Of a stretch of 56,797 nucleotides of DNA, positions 10,149-19,871 are shown piece after piece (positions within the stretch are counted from its first letter, which is position 1; every line of letters begins with the position of its first letter). The notes below the pieces were generated by a model. It did not search any database. It saw only the letters and a list, made by a program, of their open reading frames with translations, and was not told where the DNA came from. The DNA is taken from the NCBI GenBank assembly GCA_944383455.1, contig CALWPP010000010.1, positions 1-56,797 of the forward strand, given 5' to 3'. A program made the position numbers and the translations under genes. This DNA is from an uncultured Peptostreptococcaceae bacterium (GTDB lineage Bacteria; Bacillota; Clostridia; Peptostreptococcales; Peptostreptococcaceae).

Positions 10149-10170
10149 AATTAAACATAAATGTTTAATT
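10149..10170 (-). terminator. intrinsic terminator overlapping the MATE gene stop codon
   Basis: AATTAAACAT and ATGTTTAATT form a 10-bp stem with a two-base loop, followed on the minus strand by TTTTTTGTTTTTTT. The TAA stop of the MATE gene lies inside the first arm. Confidence 0.75.
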
Positions 10171-11496
10171 CTTATCCATATAATCATTCGATTTTTTTAT
10201 TAAAACACTTCCAATTACAAAAGTTATAAGTTCAGCAAATGGAATACTAAGCCACACTCCATCAACTCCAAAAATTTGTGGTAAAATTATTATACCAAGT
10301 GGAACAAATAAAATTCCCCTACCTGACGCTACTATAACAGAAGATTTTGCATCTCCTATTGCAGTAAAAAATCCAGAATAAACTATATTAAATCCATTCA
10401 TAAAAAATGCTAATGCATAGATTTTAGCTCCATCAACTGCAAGTCTTACTACCTCATCTTCACCACTTACAAAAAGGTTTACTAAATTTTCTCCAAAGAA
10501 GAATAAAAGTACAAAAATAAAAATTCCAATACTCATAATAACTTTTGATGATAATTTAAGAACTTCTTTTACTCTTTCATATGATTTACTTCCATAATTA
10601 TAACTAACAATAGGTCCTATTCCATCACTTATCCCAAACATCATAATAGTTCCAAATTGAGCGATATAACTTATTGCAGTAAATGAAGCTACTCCAAGTT
10701 CTCCTGATATTCTCATAAATGCCATATTAAATAAAAAAGCATTAAGTGCACTAGATAAAGAGTTTACTCCTTCTGATGAACCATTGTATAAAATAGGTTT
10801 AATTACATTTTTATTAAATTTACCATCAAATATATTTATAACACTTTCTTTTTTTAAAAAGTCCCAAATAACAACAAACATCACAGAAGTATATGCAGTA
10901 CCCGTTGCAATAGCAGCTCCCATAACTCCTAATTTAAATTTATATATTAGAATATAATTTAAAATTATATTTACAAATAAACTAAGTATCGTTCCTCTAA
11001 AATACATTTCTGGCTTTTCTAAAATTCTAGTTGAAAATCCAAACAAAAATGAAAGCGATGCAGGAACTGCAAGTAGTGCTACATATTTTATATAAGTTGA
11101 TACATAATCAAGAAGTAGTTCACTAGAACCAAGAATAATTGCTATTTGCTTATTAAATATAAATCCAACTATAGTTATTAAAAAACCTACACTTGATATA
11201 ATTATTATAGAAGTTTTAAATGCATCTTTTGCATTATCTATTTCACCACTACCAATACTAAGTCCCATAAAACTTTGAGAACCTATACTCACAATCATAC
11301 TAAGTGCGATTATAACTTGAACAAATGGCAATGAAATATTAATACTCGCCATAGCATTAGGACCTAGTATATTCCCAGTAAAAAGTCCATCAATCATACT
11401 TTGAAGCCCTGTTATTAGCATTGCTATTACACTTGGTATGACAAACTTTTTGAATAAAAATGGAATATTTTTGGTCAGTAATATATTGTCATTCAT
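10165..11496 (-). CDS. MATE family efflux transporter
   Basis: A 443-residue membrane protein with about 12 hydrophobic segments in two homologous halves, as in MATE (multidrug and toxin extrusion) antiporters. Family features: an N-terminal FKKFVIPSVIAMLITGLQSMIDG-type segment (residues 13-35), repeated in the second half as GSSEGVNSLSSALNAFLFN, and conserved GDGIGPIVSYNYGS. These proteins export cationic drugs or metabolites using H+ or Na+. Substrate is unknown. It lies between ispF and proS on the same strand with its own terminator and is not part of the housekeeping functions around it. Confidence 0.88.
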   Translation of the reverse strand: MNDNILLTKNIPFLFKKFVIPSVIAMLITGLQSMIDGLFTGNILGPNAMASINISLPFVQVIIALSMIVSIGSQSFMGLSIGSGEIDNAKDAFKTSIIIISSVGFLITIVGFIFNKQIAIILGSSELLLDYVSTYIKYVALLAVPASLSFLFGFSTRILEKPEMYFRGTILSLFVNIILNYILIYKFKLGVMGAAIATGTAYTSVMFVVIWDFLKKESVINIFDGKFNKNVIKPILYNGSSEGVNSLSSALNAFLFNMAFMRISGELGVASFTAISYIAQFGTIMMFGISDGIGPIVSYNYGSKSYERVKEVLKLSSKVIMSIGIFIFVLLFFFGENLVNLFVSGEDEVVRLAVDGAKIYALAFFMNGFNIVYSGFFTAIGDAKSSVIVASGRGILFVPLGIIILPQIFGVDGVWLSIPFAELITFVIGSVLIKKSNDYMDKN

Positions 11497-11521
11497 AACA
11501 TTTCTCCTATTTATTTAAAAA

Positions 11522-11995
11522 TTATTTTTTAATAAGTAAACATATACTTTGAGATGCTATACCCTCTTTTTTACCAGTAAAGCCTAACCCTTCTTCTGTA
11601 GTTGCTTTAATATTTATATTTTCTATATCAGTTTTTAGGGTTTTTGATATATTTTCTCTCATTTGTTTTATATGTGGTGCCATTTTAGGTTTTTGAGCAA
11701 TTATAGTAGCATCAATATTTCCTATTTTATAACCTTTATCATCTATTAATTTATATACACATTCTAGTAATTTCATACTATTTGCATCCTTAAACTCATT
11801 ACTCGTATCCGGAAAGTGCTTACCTATATCACCAAGTGCTAAAGCTCCTAAAATTGAATCCATTATAGCATGAATTAAAACATCTGCATCAGAATGGCCT
11901 AAAAGACCAGTATCATGTGGAATTTCAACTCCACCAATAATTAACTTTCTATCATTTACTAATTTATGCACATCATATCCAAGTCCTACTCTCAT
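11522..11995 (-). CDS. ispF: 2-C-methyl-D-erythritol 2,4-cyclodiphosphate synthase
   Basis: IspF cyclises CDP-ME-2-phosphate in the MEP isoprenoid pathway. The 157-residue product begins [12 protein letters not shown] with the metal ligands Asp and His in DVH, and contains [20 protein letters not shown] with the third ligand His, the flexible [15 protein letters not shown] loop, and the [18 protein letters not shown] end. Length is standard. It follows ispD on the same strand with an 89-bp gap; ispD-ispF is a typical neighbourhood. Confidence 0.97.
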   Translation of the reverse strand: MRVGLGYDVHKLVNDRKLIIGGVEIPHDTGLLGHSDADVLIHAIMDSILGALALGDIGKHFPDTSNEFKDANSMKLLECVYKLIDDKGYKIGNIDATIIAQKPKMAPHIKQMRENISKTLKTDIENINIKATTEEGLGFTGKKEGIASQSICLLIKK

Positions 11996-12084
11996 AAAAA
12001 AACTCCTTTTTACTAAAATTTTTTATATTTACTAGTTTATAATTTGTATAATCATTAATTTCAAATAAAACATAAATTTCTAAA

Positions 12085-12783
12085 CTAAGAATTAATATTT
12101 TTTATAATCTCTTGTGAAAATAATAAATCTTCTTTAGTAGTTATCTTTATGTTGTCATAACTGCCATCAATAACTTTTACACATACACCAATTCTTTCAA
12201 CTAAACTAGAATCATCAGTACCATAAAAATTATCTTCATAAGCCTTTAAATAAGCTTCTTTTAATATTTCGTATTTAAATGTTTGAGGAGTTTGTACTGA
12301 GATTAACTCATCTCTTTTTAAAGTTTTTTCTATTTCATTATTTTTTACTATTTTTACAGTATCTTTAACTTTTACTCCAACTACTAAAGCTCCACTTTTT
12401 TTAGCTTCTTTTATGGAATTATTTATAATAAAATCATCTACAAATGGTCTAGCTCCATCGTGAACTAAAACTATTTCAGTATTTTTATTTAAACACTTTA
12501 TCCCATTAAAAACCGAATCTTGTCTTTCATTTCCACCGTATGCTATTTTTATGTTTTTGTAATTATATTTTTTTATTATTTCATTAAAATAATTTTCTTC
12601 TTCTTTTTTTATAACTACAACTATTTCATCAATATTTTTATTATTGTAGAATTTATCTATTGTATGTAAAATAATCTCTTTGCCGTTTAATTTTATAAAC
12701 TGTTTGTTTATATTCATATCCATACGACTTCCACTTCCACCTGCAACTATTATTACGCTATTTATAAAAATCACTTCTTTCAT
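12085..12783 (-). CDS. ispD: 2-C-methyl-D-erythritol 4-phosphate cytidylyltransferase
   Basis: IspD transfers CMP to MEP. The 232-residue protein has the nucleotide-binding AGGSGSRMDMNINKQFIKL near its N-terminus, VLVHDGARPFV (residues ~105-115) and the GTDDSSLVERIG segment near residue 190. The annotated ATG at 12783 gives about eight residues before the family's usual N-terminus (NSVIIVAGG) and has only a weak ribosome binding site. A better site (AAGTGAT) precedes an ATA codon at the family start, so the exact start is uncertain. Genes yacL and radA lie upstream. Confidence 0.94.
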   Translation of the reverse strand: MKEVIFINSVIIVAGGSGSRMDMNINKQFIKLNGKEIILHTIDKFYNNKNIDEIVVVIKKEEENYFNEIIKKYNYKNIKIAYGGNERQDSVFNGIKCLNKNTEIVLVHDGARPFVDDFIINNSIKEAKKSGALVVGVKVKDTVKIVKNNEIEKTLKRDELISVQTPQTFKYEILKEAYLKAYEDNFYGTDDSSLVERIGVCVKVIDGSYDNIKITTKEDLLFSQEIIKNINS

Positions 12784-12862
12784 TTTAACCTAAAAATTTT
12801 GTTCTATATATTATAATCTATTCATTAAGTATAATGTCAAGAAAAGTAATAATAAAAAATTA

Positions 12863-12884
12863 AAGAGTGAAAAATTCACTCCTT
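12863..12884 (-). terminator. intrinsic terminator after yacL
   Basis: GGAGTGAA and TTCACTCTT pair on the minus strand, followed by TAATTTTTTATT. It lies 13 bp past the yacL stop codon and separates yacL from ispD. Confidence 0.7.
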
Positions 12885-12896
12885 AAAAAATATAAT

Positions 12897-13976
12897 TTAT
12901 TTAGTTTTTGCAAATATCATTCTCCCTGCTGGAGTTTGTAAAACAGAAGTTACTAAAACAGTTTTAGTTTCGTTCATATGCTTTTTACCATTTTCAACTA
13001 CTATCATAGTACCATCATCTAAATAAGCAATTCCTTGGCTATGTTCTTTTCCTTCTTTTACTATTTGAACCACCATTTCTTCTCCTGGAATTGCAACAGG
13101 CTTTACTGCATTTGAAAGCTCATTTATATTTAAAACACATACTCCTCTAAATTGAGCTACTTTATTTAAGTTATAATCATTAGTAACGACTTTTCCATCT
13201 ATCTTTTGAGCAAGCTTTAAAAGTTTACTATCAACCTCTTCTATATCTTCAAATTTTTCTTCATTAATTTCAACATCAATATTAAGTTCTTTTTGAATAG
13301 TATTTAAAATATCAAGTCCACGTCTTCCTCTTACTCTTTTTAAATCATCAGATGAATCTGCTATGTATTGAAGTTCATCAAGTACAAATTTTGGTACTAC
13401 TATCTTCCCTTCTAAAAAACCTGTTCTTAATATGTCTGCAATTCTTCCATCTATTATAACACTTGTATCTAGTATTTTAGGAGAAAAATATTTCACTTCT
13501 TTTTTATTAGACTTTTCTTTTATAGGATTTGATATTTTTGTTATCTTGTTTAAATTAAACAAATCATCTTTACTTTTAAGAGATATTTTTATACCCAAAT
13601 ATCCCATACATATATAAATTACAAACGATAATAATTTTCCTATTATAGGTATAGTGCTAGTTAATCCACTTATTAAATATGCTATTATAAAACCAATTAT
13701 AAGTCCAATAGTTCCAAGTAAAATATCTGTTTGAGGGTATTTTGATATTTCCTTGTCTAAAAGTTTTGCAATATAGTTTAATTTACTAAGTATAAAAGGA
13801 TAAACTAAGTAAAATATTAGCCCTGTTAATACACCAACGATAGATGAAATTATTATGGCTTTATCATTAAGTCCAAATAATATTTGTGGTACTTCTTTTG
13901 ATAATGAAAAATAAGTTGTAAAACCAATCGCTACACCAATTACTGCAATAATTATTCTTATAATCCTTTTTAGCAA
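12897..13976 (-). CDS. yacL: membrane-anchored PIN/TRAM domain protein (YacL)
   Basis: The 359-residue product has four hydrophobic segments in its first ~140 residues, then a PIN nuclease-type domain (ILDTSVIIDGRIADIL, residues ~169-184, and later VTNDYNLNKVAQ with conserved acidic residues), and a TRAM RNA-binding domain at the C-terminus (PGEEMVVQIVKEGKE, GIAYLDDGTMIVVE). B. subtilis YacL has the same layout; its cellular role is not settled. Translation starts at TTG, 5 bases after a GGGGGTGAG site. The gene follows radA by 20 bp and is probably in its operon. No disA gene lies between them, unlike in many Firmicutes. Confidence 0.9.
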   Translation of the reverse strand: MLKRIIRIIIAVIGVAIGFTTYFSLSKEVPQILFGLNDKAIIISSIVGVLTGLIFYLVYPFILSKLNYIAKLLDKEISKYPQTDILLGTIGLIIGFIIAYLISGLTSTIPIIGKLLSFVIYICMGYLGIKISLKSKDDLFNLNKITKISNPIKEKSNKKEVKYFSPKILDTSVIIDGRIADILRTGFLEGKIVVPKFVLDELQYIADSSDDLKRVRGRRGLDILNTIQKELNIDVEINEEKFEDIEEVDSKLLKLAQKIDGKVVTNDYNLNKVAQFRGVCVLNINELSNAVKPVAIPGEEMVVQIVKEGKEHSQGIAYLDDGTMIVVENGKKHMNETKTVLVTSVLQTPAGRMIFAKTK

Positions 13977-13996
13977 ATTCTCACCCCCTAAAATAA

Positions 13997-15364
13997 TTAT
14001 TTTCCTAAAACTATATTAATCGCCTGTGCTACATTTTCTACAGGGAGTATTTTAATTCCTTTTATATCTTTTACTGCTTCGTAATTATTTTTTGGTATTA
14101 CTATTTTTTTAAATCCTAATTTTTTACATTCATTTATTCTTTTTTCTATGAAGCTAACTGCTCTTACCTCTCCTGTTAATCCTATTTCCCCACAAACTGC
14201 AATAGTTTCATCAACTTCTTTATTTTTAAAACTAGATGCAACAGAAACTGCAATTCCTAAGTCTATTGAAGGCTCGTTTATTTTTATACCACCAACAATA
14301 TTTATGTACACATCTTGATTTTGAATTTGAAGTCCTACTCTTTTTTCAAGAACTGCAAGTAGCATTCCCACTCTATTGTAATCAACTCCATTTGATGTTC
14401 TTTTTGGAATACCATAACTAGTAGGAGAAACTAAAGCTTGCATTTCAAGAAGCATAGGTCTTGTACCTTCAACTGATGATATTATTACAGAACCTGAAAC
14501 TTCCTTTGGTTTTTCTGAGATTAAAACTTTTGATGGATTTTCAAGTTCAACAAGTCCTGTTTCTCTCATTTCAAAGACTCCAAGTTCATTAGTTGAACCA
14601 AATCTATTTTTTACAGCTCTTATAAGTCTATAAGTATTATATCTTTCTCCTTCAAAATGAATTACAGTATCAACCATATGTTCAAGTAGTTTTGGACCTG
14701 CTAGTGAACCTTCTTTTGTGACGTGTCCTACAATAAATGTTGATATACCCATTTTTTTAGATATTTTCATAAATTTTGATGTAGCTTCTTTTACTTGACT
14801 TACAGTTCCTGGTGCAGAGTTTAACTCCTGAGAGTAAACTGTTTGAATTGAGTCAACTATTATAAGGTCTGGACTTATACTATCAAGTTCTGATTCTATA
14901 ATAGATAAATTGTTTTCTGAAAAAATATACAAACTATCAGACTGAATACCAAGTCTTTGAGCTCTCATTTTTATTTGGGATTCTGATTCTTCTCCAGATA
15001 TGTATAATACCTTTTTTCCTGAATTAGCAACACTACTAGAAACTTGTATTAAAAGGGTAGACTTTCCAATTCCAGGATCTCCTCCAACTAAAACTAAAGA
15101 ACCCTTTACAATTCCTCCTCCTAATACTCTATCAAGTTCATTTATAGAACTTGAGAATCTTTCTTCTGTTTTAGTTTCTATTTTATTTATACTAACAGGC
15201 TTTGATGAAGATTTATCAACTATAAACACTTCTTTATTTATAGATTTTTGCTCAAGTTCCTCAACAAAACTATTCCATTTTAAGCACTCTGGACATTTTC
15301 CAAGCCACTTTGGATTTTCATAACCACATTCTTGGCATACATACTTAGTTTTTATTTTAGCCAC
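13997..15364 (-). CDS. radA: DNA repair protein RadA
   Basis: RadA is a RecA-like helicase that helps process recombination intermediates. The product shows the N-terminal zinc finger CQECGYENPKWLGKCPEC, Walker A GGDPGIGKSTLLIQ near residue 80, the RadA-specific KNRFGSTNELGVFEM (KNRFG motif) and the C-terminal Lon-like domain (INEPSIDLGIAVSVASSF). I start it at the GTG at 15364 (MAKIKTKY) because an in-frame GTG three codons upstream lies inside the AAGGGTG ribosome binding site. At 455 residues the length is standard. It is followed by yacL after 20 bp. Confidence 0.95.
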   Translation of the reverse strand: MAKIKTKYVCQECGYENPKWLGKCPECLKWNSFVEELEQKSINKEVFIVDKSSSKPVSINKIETKTEERFSSSINELDRVLGGGIVKGSLVLVGGDPGIGKSTLLIQVSSSVANSGKKVLYISGEESESQIKMRAQRLGIQSDSLYIFSENNLSIIESELDSISPDLIIVDSIQTVYSQELNSAPGTVSQVKEATSKFMKISKKMGISTFIVGHVTKEGSLAGPKLLEHMVDTVIHFEGERYNTYRLIRAVKNRFGSTNELGVFEMRETGLVELENPSKVLISEKPKEVSGSVIISSVEGTRPMLLEMQALVSPTSYGIPKRTSNGVDYNRVGMLLAVLEKRVGLQIQNQDVYINIVGGIKINEPSIDLGIAVSVASSFKNKEVDETIAVCGEIGLTGEVRAVSFIEKRINECKKLGFKKIVIPKNNYEAVKDIKGIKILPVENVAQAINIVLGK

Positions 15365-15402
15365 TTTTATCACCCTTAGATAAGTATTTATAATCTGATT
15401 TT

Positions 15403-15426
15403 ATCACATATATGTTTTTATATGTG
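15403..15426. repeat. inverted repeat between clpC and radA
   Basis: TCACATATA and TATATGTGA are perfect 9-base arms around a 6-base centre, 39 bp upstream of the radA GTG. It could be an operator or part of the radA promoter; the sequence does not decide. Confidence 0.4.
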
Positions 15427-15464
15427 AAATAATATAGAATAAAATTTGAAATTTTTCCAAAAAA

Positions 15465-15486
15465 TATAGGGATAAAATTCCCTATA
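15465..15486 (-). terminator. intrinsic terminator overlapping the clpC stop codon
   Basis: TATAGGGA and TCCCTATA pair perfectly, and the minus strand continues with TATTTTTT. The first arm contains the TAG stop of clpC. Confidence 0.7.
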
Positions 15487-17836
15487 CTACTAAACAATTA
15501 AATACTACTTTTCCACATTCAATATCAACAAAAACGTGACTTCCCTTTGATATATCGCCTCTTAATAAGGCTTCTGATAATCTATCTTCTAGTTCTTTTT
15601 GAATAGCTCTTTTTAATGGTCTTGCTCCATATTCTATACTAAAACCAGCCTCACAAATTAAATCTATTGTATCACTACTAATTTCAAGCTCTATATCCAT
15701 ATCTTTTAACCTTTTTATAAGGTCATTTGTCATTAGTTTTACAATCTTAGCTATGTGTTCTTTTTCTAATTTATGAAAAACTATTATATCATCTATTCTA
15801 TTTATAAATTCAGGCTTAAAACTTTTCTTTAACTCATTCATCATAGTTTCTTTCATCTTTTCATAGTCATTTTGTACTTTTTCTGACTGAGTAGTTTCAA
15901 ATCCTAAAAACTTTTCCTTATCAAATGATTTTTTTGCTCCGATATTTGATGTCATTATTATTATAGTATTTTTAAAATCAACTACTCTACCTTTTGAATC
16001 AGTGAGTCTTCCATCATCTAATATTTGTAAAAATATATTAAAAACATCAATATGAGCTTTTTCTATTTCATCAAAAAGTATTATTGAGTAAGGATTTCTT
16101 CTTACTTTTTCAGTTAGAAGTCCACTTTCTTCATAACCTGTATACCCTGGAGGTGATCCTATTAGTTTTGATACTGTATGTTTTTCCATATACTCACTCA
16201 TATCAAATCTAATTATTTTATTTTCATCACCAAACTCAACCTCTGCAATTGCTTTTGATAATTCAGTTTTTCCAACTCCAGTTGGTCCTAAAAATAAAAA
16301 AGAACCTATTGGTTTTTTAGGGTCTCTAAGACCTGCTTTTGAACGTCTTATAGCTTTTGATACTGATTTTATAGCCTTTTCTTGGCCTATTACTCTTTTA
16401 TGAAGTATATTTTCTAAGTTTAGTAGTTTATTAGCTTCATTTTCTAAAATATGCGTGACTGGTATTTTTGACCATTCTTCAACTACTTGTGCAATATCTT
16501 TCTTATCTACAAAATTTTTTACTAAATTATCTATGTATTTGTTTTCATAGTCTCCCTTATAAAAAACTAGCTTATTAGTATATTTTGTGTCTATTTTAGA
16601 TGATTTTAATTTAACTTTTGATGATGCCTCATCAATTAAATCTATTGCTTTGTCTGGCAAAAACCTATCTGTTATGTATCTATCTGATAAATTAACTGCC
16701 TCAATTATAGCCTCATCAAGTATTTTTACATTATGATAAGTTTCATATTTTAACTTAAGCCCTCTAAGTATTTTTATAGTATCTTCTTTTGTTGGTTCAT
16801 CTACTATTACTTGTTGAAATCTTCTTTCTAATGCTTGGTCTTTTTCTATATATTTTCTGTACTCATCAATAGTAGTTGCACCAATAATTTTAATTTCACC
16901 TCTTGCAAGCATAGGTTTTAGTATATTTGATGCATCAATATTACTCTCACCAGTCGAACCTGCACCCACAATTGTATGAACTTCATCTATAAATAAAATT
17001 ATATCCTCATTTTTTAATACTTCATCAATTATTTTTTTTAGTCTTCCTTCAAATTCTCCTCTGTATTTTGACCCAGCAAGTAACATTCCAATCTCAAGAG
17101 TATATATAGTTTTATTTATTAGATACTCTGGTACTTCATTTTTAAAAATTTTTAAAGCAAGTCCTTCAACTATAGCGGTCTTTCCTACTCCTGGGTCTCC
17201 AACTAAAACAGGATTATTTTTTGTCCTTCTACTTAGTATCTGAACTACTCTCTCAATTTCTTTATCTCTACCTATAACAGGGTCTATTTTATTTTCCTTT
17301 GCAAGTTTAGTCAGGTTTTTTCCATATCTATCTAATATTTTTGATTTAACTTCTTTATCATTATCAGTTCTTTTATCTTCGTATTTTTCATACTTATTTT
17401 GACTAATCCCAATTTCTCCTACAATAGTTTTAACTAATAGCTTTTCATCTATATTAGCTTCACTTAAAATCAAACTAGCATTTCCACTACCTTCTTGAAT
17501 AATAGCAAGAAGTATATGTTCAGTATCTACAAAATCGCTATTTAATCTTTTAGAAAAAGTATGAGACAGTTCTATTATTTCTTCAACTCTTTGACTTAAT
17601 ATTACTTCACTTGAAAAATTTCTTTGCTTTGGATTTAATTTAAATATTCTTTGTTGTAAATATATTTCCTTAAGCCCTAAATCATTTAAAACTTTTGAGG
17701 CAACACCTTCTTTTTCTTTCAAAAGACCTAAAAGTAAATGTTCACTATCTAATATTCTATGTCCAAATAGTTGAGCAGATTTTATACTTTTCTCAACCGA
17801 ATTTTTAGCTAAGTTACTAAATTTATCATAATTCAT
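15482..17836 (-). CDS. clpC: ATP-dependent Clp protease ATPase subunit ClpC, short middle domain
   Basis: ClpC is an AAA+ unfoldase that feeds ClpP. The 784-residue protein has two N-terminal Clp repeats (residues ~1-145), a first AAA domain (VGDPGVGKTAIVEGL, sensor and arginine region LERRFQQVIVDEP), a second AAA domain (LGPTGVGKTELSKAI, EYMEKHTVSKLIGSPPGYTG) and the C-terminal D2-small domain. The region between SSKVKLK and KKDIAQVV, the M-domain with the UVR motif that docks McsA/MecA, is only ~33 residues, against ~68 in B. subtilis. No ctsR, mcsA or mcsB lies upstream; the gene is divergent from a PhnA-like gene, and no CtsR box is visible. The ATG follows a GAGGGAG site. Confidence 0.93.
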   Translation of the reverse strand: MNYDKFSNLAKNSVEKSIKSAQLFGHRILDSEHLLLGLLKEKEGVASKVLNDLGLKEIYLQQRIFKLNPKQRNFSSEVILSQRVEEIIELSHTFSKRLNSDFVDTEHILLAIIQEGSGNASLILSEANIDEKLLVKTIVGEIGISQNKYEKYEDKRTDNDKEVKSKILDRYGKNLTKLAKENKIDPVIGRDKEIERVVQILSRRTKNNPVLVGDPGVGKTAIVEGLALKIFKNEVPEYLINKTIYTLEIGMLLAGSKYRGEFEGRLKKIIDEVLKNEDIILFIDEVHTIVGAGSTGESNIDASNILKPMLARGEIKIIGATTIDEYRKYIEKDQALERRFQQVIVDEPTKEDTIKILRGLKLKYETYHNVKILDEAIIEAVNLSDRYITDRFLPDKAIDLIDEASSKVKLKSSKIDTKYTNKLVFYKGDYENKYIDNLVKNFVDKKDIAQVVEEWSKIPVTHILENEANKLLNLENILHKRVIGQEKAIKSVSKAIRRSKAGLRDPKKPIGSFLFLGPTGVGKTELSKAIAEVEFGDENKIIRFDMSEYMEKHTVSKLIGSPPGYTGYEESGLLTEKVRRNPYSIILFDEIEKAHIDVFNIFLQILDDGRLTDSKGRVVDFKNTIIIMTSNIGAKKSFDKEKFLGFETTQSEKVQNDYEKMKETMMNELKKSFKPEFINRIDDIIVFHKLEKEHIAKIVKLMTNDLIKRLKDMDIELEISSDTIDLICEAGFSIEYGARPLKRAIQKELEDRLSEALLRGDISKGSHVFVDIECGKVVFNCLVV

Positions 17837-17981
17837 AAAGCTCCCTCGTTCCTAAAAATATCATTTATTTTGCATTATCTCCAAACTAGAGTTTTGTAAA
17901 CATAATTAAACTTCAATTAACTTGTAATAAGCATATTGTTATTGTAAAATAATTAAGATATTTACTTTTAAGGAGGTTTTT
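17837..17981. promoter_or_regulatory. divergent promoter region clpC / phnA-like gene
   Basis: For the plus-strand gene, TTGTAA and TAAAAT are separated by 17 bases at about 17921-17949, followed by an AAGGAGG ribosome binding site. A short palindrome AAACTAGAGTTT (17883-17894) lies toward clpC and could be an operator. No CtsR heptad repeat or CIRCE element is present. Confidence 0.45.
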
Positions 17982-18323
17982 ATGGAAAATTTACCAAATT
18001 GCCCAAAGTGTAATTCTGAATATACTTATGAGGATGGTAGCCTTTTAGTATGTCCAGAATGCTCTTATGAGTGGAGTTTAACTGAAAATAATAAAGATGA
18101 AAACATAATAAAAGATGTTAATGGTAATGTATTAAGTGATGGAGATTCTGTTACTGTTGTTAAAGATTTAAAAGTTAAAGGTAGCTCTTCATCTATAAAA
18201 ATAGGTACAAAAGTAAAAAATATAAGACTTGTTTATGATTCTGCTGATGGACATGATATAGAATGTAAAATAGATGGATTTGGCGCTATGAAATTAAAAT
18301 CTAGCGTTGTAAAAAAAGCATAG
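17982..18323 (+). CDS. PhnA/YjdM family zinc-ribbon protein
   Basis: The 113-residue protein begins [18 protein letters not shown] and has a second pair in VCPECSYEW, forming a four-cysteine zinc ribbon (residues ~7-29). The rest is the conserved PhnA domain ([20 protein letters not shown], then [20 protein letters not shown], and a C-terminal [16 protein letters not shown]). Despite the old name 'alkylphosphonate utilisation protein', the E. coli homologue is not part of C-P lyase and its role is unclear. It is a single-gene transcript, with an AAGGAGG site before the ATG and its own terminator. Confidence 0.88.
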   Translation: MENLPNCPKCNSEYTYEDGSLLVCPECSYEWSLTENNKDENIIKDVNGNVLSDGDSVTVVKDLKVKGSSSSIKIGTKVKNIRLVYDSADGHDIECKIDGFGAMKLKSSVVKKA

Positions 18324-18346
18324 TTACTAAAATTTTGTAATTTTAA

Positions 18347-18378
18347 AAAGGTGATAAATATTTATCACCTTTATTTTT
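18347..18378 (+). terminator. intrinsic terminator after the phnA-like gene
   Basis: AAAGGTGATAAATA pairs with TATTTATCACCTTT and is followed by ATTTTTAT. Confidence 0.85.
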
Positions 18379-18482
18379 ATATTTTTCAAAAAAATGAAAT
18401 TTGACAAATTATATTTTTCAATATACAATAATACATATATAATTATGATATTTAATATTATTGTAAATCGGAGGGATATATT

Positions 18483-19871
18483 TTGGAGTTATTAAATAGT
18501 ATTGTTACTTTTTTTAATAATTTATTATGGGGAAGTATATTAATAATCGCACTCATAGGTATTGGTTCTTATTTTACATTAAAAACAAGATTTGTTCAGT
18601 TTAGAATGATTAAAGAAATGTTTAAACTACTTACTGATGGGGTGGGTGAAAAAGATAGCCAAAAAATTTCATCATTTCAAGCATTTTGTATAAGTACAGC
18701 ATCAAGAGTTGGTACTGGAAATATTGCAGGAGTTTCGACTGCTATTGCTGTTGGTGGTGCTGGTTCTGTTTTTTGGATGTGGCTTATTGCTCTTATTGGA
18801 AGTGCTTCAAGTTTTGTTGAGAGCACTTTAGCACAAGTTTATAAAGTTAAAGATGGAGATGGATATAGAGGTGGACCTGCTTATTATATGGAAAAAGGTC
18901 TTAACAATCGAAAAATGGGAATACTTTTTTCTATATTAATAACAATCGCATTTGGATTTATATTTAATGCAGTTCAATCAAATACTATAGCAAATGCTTT
19001 TGAAAACTCTTTTGGATTTAATAAAACTATAATTGGTATAATTTTAGTTTTATTAACTGGTAGTGTTATATTTGGTGGTGTTAAAAGAATTGCTAAAGTT
19101 TCCGAAATGATAGTTCCAGTTTTTGCTGTTGCTTATATATTAGTTGCTCTTTTTGTTGTTGCGACTAATATAGGTAAGATTCCTGAAATTTTTGTAAATA
19201 TCTTTAAAGGTGCTTTTGGAGTTGAACAAGTTGCAGGTGGTGCAATTGGTGCAACTATACTTCAAGGTGTAAAAAGAGGACTTTTCTCTAATGAAGCTGG
19301 TATGGGTTCTGCTCCTAATGCTGCTGCTACTGCTGATGTTTCTCACCCTGTAAAGCAAGGCTTAATTCAAACTTTAGGTGTATTTATAGATACTATTGTA
19401 ATTTGTACTTGTACAGCTTTTATAGTTTTAATTTCTGGTCTTGAAAATAGTGGGGCTGAGGGAATTGTTTTATCTCAAAATGCTTTAGTTTCTGAAATAG
19501 GTAACTTTGGTAGCTTATTTTTATCGATTTGTATTTTCTTATTTGCATTTAGTTCTATAATAGGAAATTACTATTATGGTCAATCTAATATAGAATTTAT
19601 AAGTACTAATAAAATATTAATGCTTTTTTATAGAGTTATAGTTTTAGGAATGGTTATGTTTGGAACACTTGCTGATGTGCCACTTGTTTGGAATATGGCT
19701 GACTTATCAATGGGTCTTATGGCAATAGTAAACTTAATTGCAATAGTTATGCTAAGTAAGATTGCATTTTATGTTTTAGAAGACTACGAAAATCAAAAGA
19801 AAAATGGAATAGAAGACCCAGTATTCAAATCAAAAAATATAAAAGGGCTAGATACTGAGTGCTGGAAATAA
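18483..19871 (+). CDS. sodium:alanine (amino acid) symporter, AGCS family
   Basis: A 462-residue membrane protein with about ten hydrophobic spans, importing alanine, glycine or a related amino acid with Na+. AGCS signatures: STASRVGTGNIAGVSTAIAVGG (around residues 76-97), GGPAYYMEKGL near residue 138, and GGAIGATILQGVKRGLFSNEAG followed by GSAPNAAATA (around residues 252-285). The start is TTG, 7 bases after GGAGGG. It is a single-gene unit ending at a bidirectional terminator shared with the converging MFS gene. The natural substrate cannot be told from the sequence. Confidence 0.92.
   Translation: MELLNSIVTFFNNLLWGSILIIALIGIGSYFTLKTRFVQFRMIKEMFKLLTDGVGEKDSQKISSFQAFCISTASRVGTGNIAGVSTAIAVGGAGSVFWMWLIALIGSASSFVESTLAQVYKVKDGDGYRGGPAYYMEKGLNNRKMGILFSILITIAFGFIFNAVQSNTIANAFENSFGFNKTIIGIILVLLTGSVIFGGVKRIAKVSEMIVPVFAVAYILVALFVVATNIGKIPEIFVNIFKGAFGVEQVAGGAIGATILQGVKRGLFSNEAGMGSAPNAAATADVSHPVKQGLIQTLGVFIDTIVICTCTAFIVLISGLENSGAEGIVLSQNALVSEIGNFGSLFLSICIFLFAFSSIIGNYYYGQSNIEFISTNKILMLFYRVIVLGMVMFGTLADVPLVWNMADLSMGLMAIVNLIAIVMLSKIAFYVLEDYENQKKNGIEDPVFKSKNIKGLDTECWK

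Noticed and set aside
15000..15323. Plus-strand open frame of 107 codons inside radA
   Set aside because: It is an antisense shadow of radA, proline/serine-rich with no ribosome binding site; radA is clearly the real gene.
17837..17981. CtsR or HrcA control of clpC
   Set aside because: No CtsR heptad pair (GGTCAAA-type) and no CIRCE repeat are present in the divergent region.
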